Of a DNA stretch of 17,564 nucleotides, positions 14,026 through 17,564 are shown piece after piece. How positions within the stretch are numbered: the stretch's first letter is position 1; every line of letters begins with the position of its first letter. Source of the DNA: JBDIAR01 sp039812545. GTDB taxonomy: Bacteria > Actinomycetota > Actinomycetes > Actinomycetales > Dermatophilaceae. Below the pieces are notes generated by a model. It did no database searches. It was not told where the DNA came from and saw only the letters and a program-made list of their open reading frames with translations. The position numbers and the translations under genes are program-made. The stretch is taken from assembly GCA_039812545.1 (NCBI GenBank), contig JBDIAR010000061.1, positions 1 to 17,564 of the forward strand. Direction: 5' to 3'.

Positions 14026-15456
14026 TCAGCCGGCTCTCGTGGAGCCGTCTTCGAGTGTAGGACTGGCCTTTTCGCTGCTTTCGGCCACCCCCCTCGGTAG
14101 CGAAGGGTTCGACGTGGACACCACGCGTGGGTGCCGGTCCTCGTCCGGGGGCTGCCACGTGGCCGCGTCGACCGGGAACTGGTCGCCCGACCGGATGTCC
14201 TTGATCTGGTCCTCGCCGGGCCCGCCGTCGGCGTCGCCACGGGCCGGGAACCAGACGTACGGGATGCCCCGGCGTTCGGCATACCGGATCTGCTTGCCGA
14301 ACTTCGCTGGGACGGGCGCTACCTCGCAGGCAATCCCGTTGCCGCGCAACGTGGTTGCGATCTCCAGCGCGCGCGGCCGGGCCGCCTCGTCGTTCAACGC
14401 GACGAGCACGCAGGCCGGGGTGGAGCGGGTCGCGGTCAGCGCGCCCTGTTTGATCAGCAGCCCGAGCAGTCGGGACACCCCGATCGAAATGCCCACCCCC
14501 GGGTAGCTGACCTTGCCGTCGGACGCCAGCGAGTCGTAGCGGCCACCCCCGGCGACCGCCCCCCACGACTCGAACCCGACCATCCGCACCTCGTAGACCG
14601 TCCCGGTGTAGTAGTCCAGGCCACGGGCCAACTTCAGGTCCGCCCGAACCCGCCCCGGCGCGTGTGCGGCCCCCGCCGCCACGACCGCGGCCAGCGACGC
14701 CAGCCCGTCGGTCAGCGCCGGATCGTCCACGCCCAACTCGCGCACCCGGTCCACGAACCCCACGTCGGCAGCAGAGATCTCGGCCAGGTCGAGACAGCGC
14801 TGGGCCTGGTCGGGGGTACACCCGTTCTCGATGAGCATCGCCCGCACGGTCTCCACCGGCAGCTTGTCGAGCTTGTCGACGATCCGCAGGGTCCCGGCGA
14901 TGTCGGCGATCCCGATGCCCCGGTAGAAGCCCTGCGGGATGCGCCGGTCGTTGATGTTGACGACGTAATCACCGACCGGGAGGCGGTCGAAGACGTCGGT
15001 GAGGACCAGCGGCATCTCGATCTCGTACTGCGGCGACAACTGCCCGACGTCGACGACGTCGATGTCGCACTGGGTGAACTCGCGGTAGCGGCCCTCCTGC
15101 GGCCGTTCGCCGCGCCACGACTTCTGCATCTGGTACCGGCGGAACGGGAAGTCGAGCTTGCCGGCATTCTCCAGGACGTACCGCGCGAACGGGACGGTCA
15201 GGTCGAAGTGCAGCCCGAGGTCGGCGTCCCTGACGCCGTCGGCGCCGGCCGCCAGCCGCGAGATCGCGTAGATCTCCTTGTCGGCGTCCCCACCCTTGCC
15301 GAGCAGGCGTTCGACGGGTTCGACGGCGCGGGTTTCGATCGAGCAGTACCCGTGGAGTTCGAAGACCTCACGGATCACGTCGAGGAAGTGCTGTTCGACG
15401 ATGCGTTCGGCGGGGAGGAACTCCAGGAAGCCACTGATCGGGGTCACTTTGCTCAC
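14026..15456 (-). CDS. hisS: Histidine-tRNA ligase, eukaryote-like (group II) motif 2
   Basis: This class II aminoacyl-tRNA synthetase charges tRNA-His. The 476-aa product has the His-binding signature LARGLDYYTG, GGGRYDSL and motif 3 PGVGISIGVSRL. A C-terminal anticodon-binding domain follows (about 345-440, with KFGKQIRYAERRGIPYVWF). Motif 2 reads LHFDLTVPFARYV followed by WRGERPQEGRYREFTQ. That is the form seen in eukaryotic HisRS and one group of bacterial enzymes, not the RPEGT form of E. coli. The N-terminus SGFLEFLP replaces the common KGTxD. A polar tail of about 40 residues ends the protein. The start is GTG 15456, with only a distant GGGAGA upstream, so it is moderately certain. It sits next to the MBL hydrolase and ppiB genes, as in mycobacteria and streptomycetes. 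Confidence 0.93.
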   Translation of the reverse strand: MSKVTPISGFLEFLPAERIVEQHFLDVIREVFELHGYCSIETRAVEPVERLLGKGGDADKEIYAISRLAAGADGVRDADLGLHFDLTVPFARYVLENAGKLDFPFRRYQMQKSWRGERPQEGRYREFTQCDIDVVDVGQLSPQYEIEMPLVLTDVFDRLPVGDYVVNINDRRIPQGFYRGIGIADIAGTLRIVDKLDKLPVETVRAMLIENGCTPDQAQRCLDLAEISAADVGFVDRVRELGVDDPALTDGLASLAAVVAAGAAHAPGRVRADLKLARGLDYYTGTVYEVRMVGFESWGAVAGGGRYDSLASDGKVSYPGVGISIGVSRLLGLLIKQGALTATRSTPACVLVALNDEAARPRALEIATTLRGNGIACEVAPVPAKFGKQIRYAERRGIPYVWFPARGDADGGPGEDQIKDIRSGDQFPVDAATWQPPDEDRHPRVVSTSNPSLPRGVAESSEKASPTLEDGSTRAG

Positions 15457-15481
15457 GAGCGCCGATTCTCCCAGGTCTGCG

Positions 15482-15513
15482 GGAGTGCCGTCCCGCGCGG
15501 AGTGCCGTTCCGC
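15482..15513. repeat. Near-identical 15-bp direct repeats upstream of hisS
   Basis: GGAGTGCCGTCCCGC (15482-15496) and GGAGTGCCGTTCCGC (15499-15513) differ at one base and are 17 bp apart. They occupy the 87-bp hisS-MBL gap, 26-57 nt upstream of the hisS start. They might be an operator or leader element; no T-box or terminator fold was recognised. Confidence 0.55.
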
Positions 15514-15543
15514 CGAGTGGCGGCCCGTGTCCCGACGGGTGGG

Positions 15544-16233
15544 TCAGAGGCCGCGCAAGAAGGGATTCGTATGCCGTTCGCGTCCGATCGTGGTCATCGG
15601 ACCGTGGCCGGTGAGGACGAGGGTGTCGTCGGGCAGCGGCAGGATCACGTTCTTCAGGGAGCGGTTCATGGCGGCCTCGTCGCCGCCGGGCAGGTCGCAG
15701 CGCCCGATCGACCCGGCGAAAAGCACGTCCCCGCCGACCAGGGTGCTGGACAGGTCGGCGTTGATCCCATCCGGCACCTCCGGCATACGGAACATCGCCG
15801 ATCCCTCGGTGTGCCCGGGGGCGTGCAGCACGGTGACCTTCAGGCCCGCCACCTCCAGTTCGGCGCGATCGGTGACGGTGACGACGTGGTCCGGTTCGCG
15901 CCAGGTGGCGGCCCGGCCGAACTGCTGTTCGAGCATGAACCGCAACTCCGGGTCGACCTGATCCATCGGGTTGACCAACCGGTACCGATCGTCGACGTGG
16001 ATATAGGCGCCGGCCGTGCCCCCGCATACCGGCGTGACCGACCAGACATGGTCGATGTGACCGTGGGTGAGGAGCACGGCCACAGGCTTCAGCCGGTGTT
16101 CGGCGACGATCTCGGCCACCGTCTCGGCCACCCCGATACCCGGATCGACGACGATGCACTCCTCTCCTTCGCCTGGCGCCAGGATGAAACAGTTCGTGGC
16201 GAAGGCGGCGGCGGGGAATCCGATGGTCAACAC
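15544..16233 (-). CDS. Metallo-beta-lactamase-fold hydrolase (glyoxalase II-like)
   Basis: This is a zinc-dependent hydrolase of the glyoxalase II/MBL superfamily (229 aa). The metal-binding motif THGHIDH (56-62) supplies H57, H59, D61 and H62. A third ligand His lies in APGHTEGSA and a bridging Asp in LVGGDVLFAGSIGR. The final ligand lies in VLTGHGP near the C-terminus. The substrate is unknown; a thioester such as a glyoxalase II substrate is the usual annotation for this neighbour of hisS, but it is not proven. The start is GTG 16233. No SD is seen, and a TAGGCT -10 box lies exactly 6 nt upstream. It is divergent from ppiB and 87 bp upstream of hisS. Confidence 0.88.
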   Translation of the reverse strand: MLTIGFPAAAFATNCFILAPGEGEECIVVDPGIGVAETVAEIVAEHRLKPVAVLLTHGHIDHVWSVTPVCGGTAGAYIHVDDRYRLVNPMDQVDPELRFMLEQQFGRAATWREPDHVVTVTDRAELEVAGLKVTVLHAPGHTEGSAMFRMPEVPDGINADLSSTLVGGDVLFAGSIGRCDLPGGDEAAMNRSLKNVILPLPDDTLVLTGHGPMTTIGRERHTNPFLRGL

Positions 16234-16239
16234 GGCCAG

Positions 16240-16245
16240 AGCCTA
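16240..16245 (-). promoter_or_regulatory. Candidate leaderless -10 box of the MBL gene
   Basis: On the minus strand TAGGCT is followed by CTGGCC (6 nt) and the GTG start. It fits TANNNT and is the same hexamer as before tyrA. There is no SD and no clear -35. Confidence 0.5.
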
Positions 16246-16345
16246 CCGCCGGACCGCGTGGAGCCGGTTCCGCCGGCGCAGGGGGTCGCGTGCGCGGCGC
16301 GGACGACCGGCCGGCCACAATTGACGAGCTCGTAACGTCAGCGTG

Positions 16346-16374
16346 CTGACCGGGGGCGGACGTTTCCCTAGACT
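16346..16374 (+). promoter_or_regulatory. ppiB promoter
   Basis: A -35 CTGACC (16346-16351) and a -10 TAGACT (16369-16374) are separated by 17 bp, the optimal spacing; each matches four of six consensus bases. The predicted start point near 16381 gives a leader of about 80 nt carrying the ppiB Shine-Dalgarno. The TAGNNT form resembles the other promoters in the window. Confidence 0.6.
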
Positions 16375-16460
16375 GGCTGGGCACGCGGCCCCCTACCCGG
16401 TCGGAGTGCCCGGTGGGACCTGCCTGAGGTATGCCGGTGGGAAGGTGCGAGGAGCGACGA

Positions 16461-17288
16461 GTGACCAAGGCCCAGGAGCGGGCGCGTGAGCGGCGGCGCT
16501 ATGAGAAGCGGCAGCTCATCGAGGCGGAACGGGCGGCACAGCGGCGGCGCAACCGGCAATCCCTCGCGGTCGCCGGTGCGGCGGTGGTTGTCGTCGGCGG
16601 CTTCGTCGCATTGGCCATGAAGTTGGGTTCGTCGTCCGATGACACGCCCGGCCAGAGCGTGACCGCCGCGGCCAACACCGGCTTGCTGGCGGGCCAACAG
16701 GTGCTCGCCGGATGCTCGACTCCCCCGCCGTTGCAGACCACGCCGAAGCAATTCACCGCGGTGCCGAACAAGGCGACGGCCGCCGGTAAGACCTTCGAGG
16801 CCAAGGTCACGACGAACTGCGGGGTGATCACCATGCAGCTGGACGGGACCAAGGCTCCGCAGACGGTGGCGTCGTTCCTCGCTCTCGCCAAAGACGGATA
16901 CTGGTCGCCCAGCCCGTGTCACCGGCTCACCACCGAGGGAATCTTCGTCCTGCAATGCGGCGATCCGACCGGGACAGGTTCGGGCGGACCGGGCTACACC
17001 TACGGCATCGAGAACGCGCCGCCGTCCGGTGACTACCCGCCCGGCACGCTGGCGATGGCCCGGACCAGCGACCCCAACTCCAACGGTGGCCAGTTCTTCG
17101 TGGTCTACAAGGACACCAAGTTGCCGACGGAGGGCGGCGGGTACACCATCTTCGGGAAGGTGACCAGTGGTCTGGACCTGGTGAACAAGATCGCCGCGGC
17201 GGGTTCGCTCCCCACCGCATCAGGGTCCACCGCCCCCGTCGCCCCCATCAGCATCGTGAGTATCGCTGTGACCGAGAAGAAGGCCTGA
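16461..17288 (+). CDS. ppiB: Membrane-anchored cyclophilin-type peptidyl-prolyl isomerase
   Basis: This enzyme isomerises Xaa-Pro bonds and probably folds proteins on the outer face of the membrane. The 275-aa product starts with a highly charged Arg/Glu-rich cytoplasmic helix (1-33). One membrane helix follows (about 35-54), then a linker, then a cyclophilin domain (about 113-275). Catalytic-site features are CHRLTTEGIFVLQCGDPTGTG, with Arg155 in place of the FHR Arg and Gln165, and GTLAMARTSDPNSNGGQFFV. Four cysteines (85, 120, 153, 166) lie on the outer side and could form disulfides. The GTG at 16461 has GAGGAG 6 nt upstream and is clearly preferred over the in-frame ATG at 16431. It lies next to hisS-MBL, as in other actinobacteria, and the next gene starts 3 bp after its stop. 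Confidence 0.9.
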   Translation: MTKAQERARERRRYEKRQLIEAERAAQRRRNRQSLAVAGAAVVVVGGFVALAMKLGSSSDDTPGQSVTAAANTGLLAGQQVLAGCSTPPPLQTTPKQFTAVPNKATAAGKTFEAKVTTNCGVITMQLDGTKAPQTVASFLALAKDGYWSPSPCHRLTTEGIFVLQCGDPTGTGSGGPGYTYGIENAPPSGDYPPGTLAMARTSDPNSNGGQFFVVYKDTKLPTEGGGYTIFGKVTSGLDLVNKIAAAGSLPTASGSTAPVAPISIVSIAVTEKKA

Positions 17289-17291
17289 GCT

Positions 17292-17564
17292 GTGACCCAA
17301 TACCCCGCCTCCCCCGCTCCGCTCGCCGACGACGCGTCGCCGGAGGCCATCGAGGTTCACGAGGAATCCTCGGCCACGCCTGCCGACACAGTCGCCTCCG
17401 AGGAACCCGGTTCGGCTGAGCCCGTCGTGGCGGAGTCGGCTTCTGACGAACCCGTTGCTGAAGAGCCGGCTTCTGACGAACCCGTTGCTGAAGAGCCCGT
17501 TTCTGAAGAGCCGGCTTCCGACGTGCCCGTCTCTGAGCAGCCCGTGGCGGTCGGACCCGAGTCG
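17292..17564 (+). CDS. Ala/Glu/Pro/Val-rich protein, N-terminal part (cut by window end)
   Basis: An open frame runs from GTG 17292 to the end of the window (91 codons, no stop). It starts 3 bp after ppiB, so it is probably in the same operon. The visible part is entirely low-complexity, acidic and Pro-rich, with no hydrophobic segment. It contains repeats of the type (A/V)SDEPVAEEP, due in part to an exact 30-bp tandem duplication. Codon use in the repeats (GTT, GCT, TCT, GAA) is less GC-rich than in neighbouring genes. In other actinobacteria the gene after ppiB here often encodes a DUF349 protein with a similar disordered N-terminus. That is a guess from context, as no conserved domain is visible. 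Confidence 0.7.
   Translation, partial: MTQYPASPAPLADDASPEAIEVHEESSATPADTVASEEPGSAEPVVAESASDEPVAEEPASDEPVAEEPVSEEPASDVPVSEQPVAVGPES
17437..17496 (+). repeat. Exact 30-bp tandem repeat inside the last gene
   Basis: Positions 17437-17466 and 17467-17496 are identical (each starts CGGCTTCTGACGAACCC). The unit is 30 bp, in frame, and encodes ten residues. A diverged partial third unit follows to about 17550. Perfect identity suggests recent slippage or unequal exchange. Confidence 0.9.

Noticed and set aside
16322..16340. TGACG...CGTCA inverted repeat with inner ACGAGCTCGT palindrome upstream of ppiB
   Set aside because: The arms are short and the core is a common-length palindrome. There is no match to a regulator I can name, so it is too weak to list.

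Overview
The window is high-GC DNA of a typical actinomycete (Actinomycetota). The group of HisRS sequence and the gene order point loosely to the Micrococcales, but that placement is inference. Evidence for the phylum is the GC-rich third codon positions, frequent GTG starts, promoters of the TANNNT type, and two gene neighbourhoods known across Actinobacteria: xerD-parA-scpA-scpB-rluB-tyrA-cmk-plsC-like-der and hisS-MBL hydrolase-ppiB. No rRNA, CRISPR array, insertion sequence or phage gene is visible. This is mostly core chromosome.

Layout. 1-110: tRNA-Pro(GGG) on the minus strand with a hairpin terminator beyond its 3' end. 110-788: a spacer with a perfect DnaA-box sequence and a small membrane protein. 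789-4138 (+): a four-gene glutamate-type ABC importer (gluA ATPase, gluB lipoprotein, gluC and gluD permeases). It converges on der, with a short hairpin between them. 4195-12756 (-): a long run of housekeeping genes read xerD, parA, scpA, scpB, rluB, tyrA, cmk, plsC-like, der. Several pairs overlap by four bases (ATGA). 12784-12834: terminator of ald, back to back with the xerD promoter. 12855-16233 (-): ald, hisS and a metallo-beta-lactamase hydrolase. 16234-16460: divergent promoter region. 16461-17564 (+): a membrane-anchored cyclophilin and the start of an Ala/Glu/Pro-rich protein cut by the window end.

How the genes work together. xerD, parA and scpAB act in chromosome dimer resolution, partition and condensin function. 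rluB and der act in ribosome large-subunit maturation. cmk feeds CTP/dCTP pools, tyrA makes tyrosine, and ald links alanine to pyruvate and redox balance. The glu operon imports acidic amino acids.

No wholly new system was found, but several signals are not explained by the genes. The hexamer GTATGC/GCATAC occurs 27 times, in every reading frame, and pulls in rare codons. Five SD-poor genes each have a TANNNT -10 box exactly 6-7 nt before the start codon, which implies leaderless mRNAs. The PlsC-like protein lacks its catalytic histidine. The HisRS belongs to the DLTVPFARY (eukaryote-like) subclass. The gluB-gluC spacer holds a perfect 15-bp hairpin.
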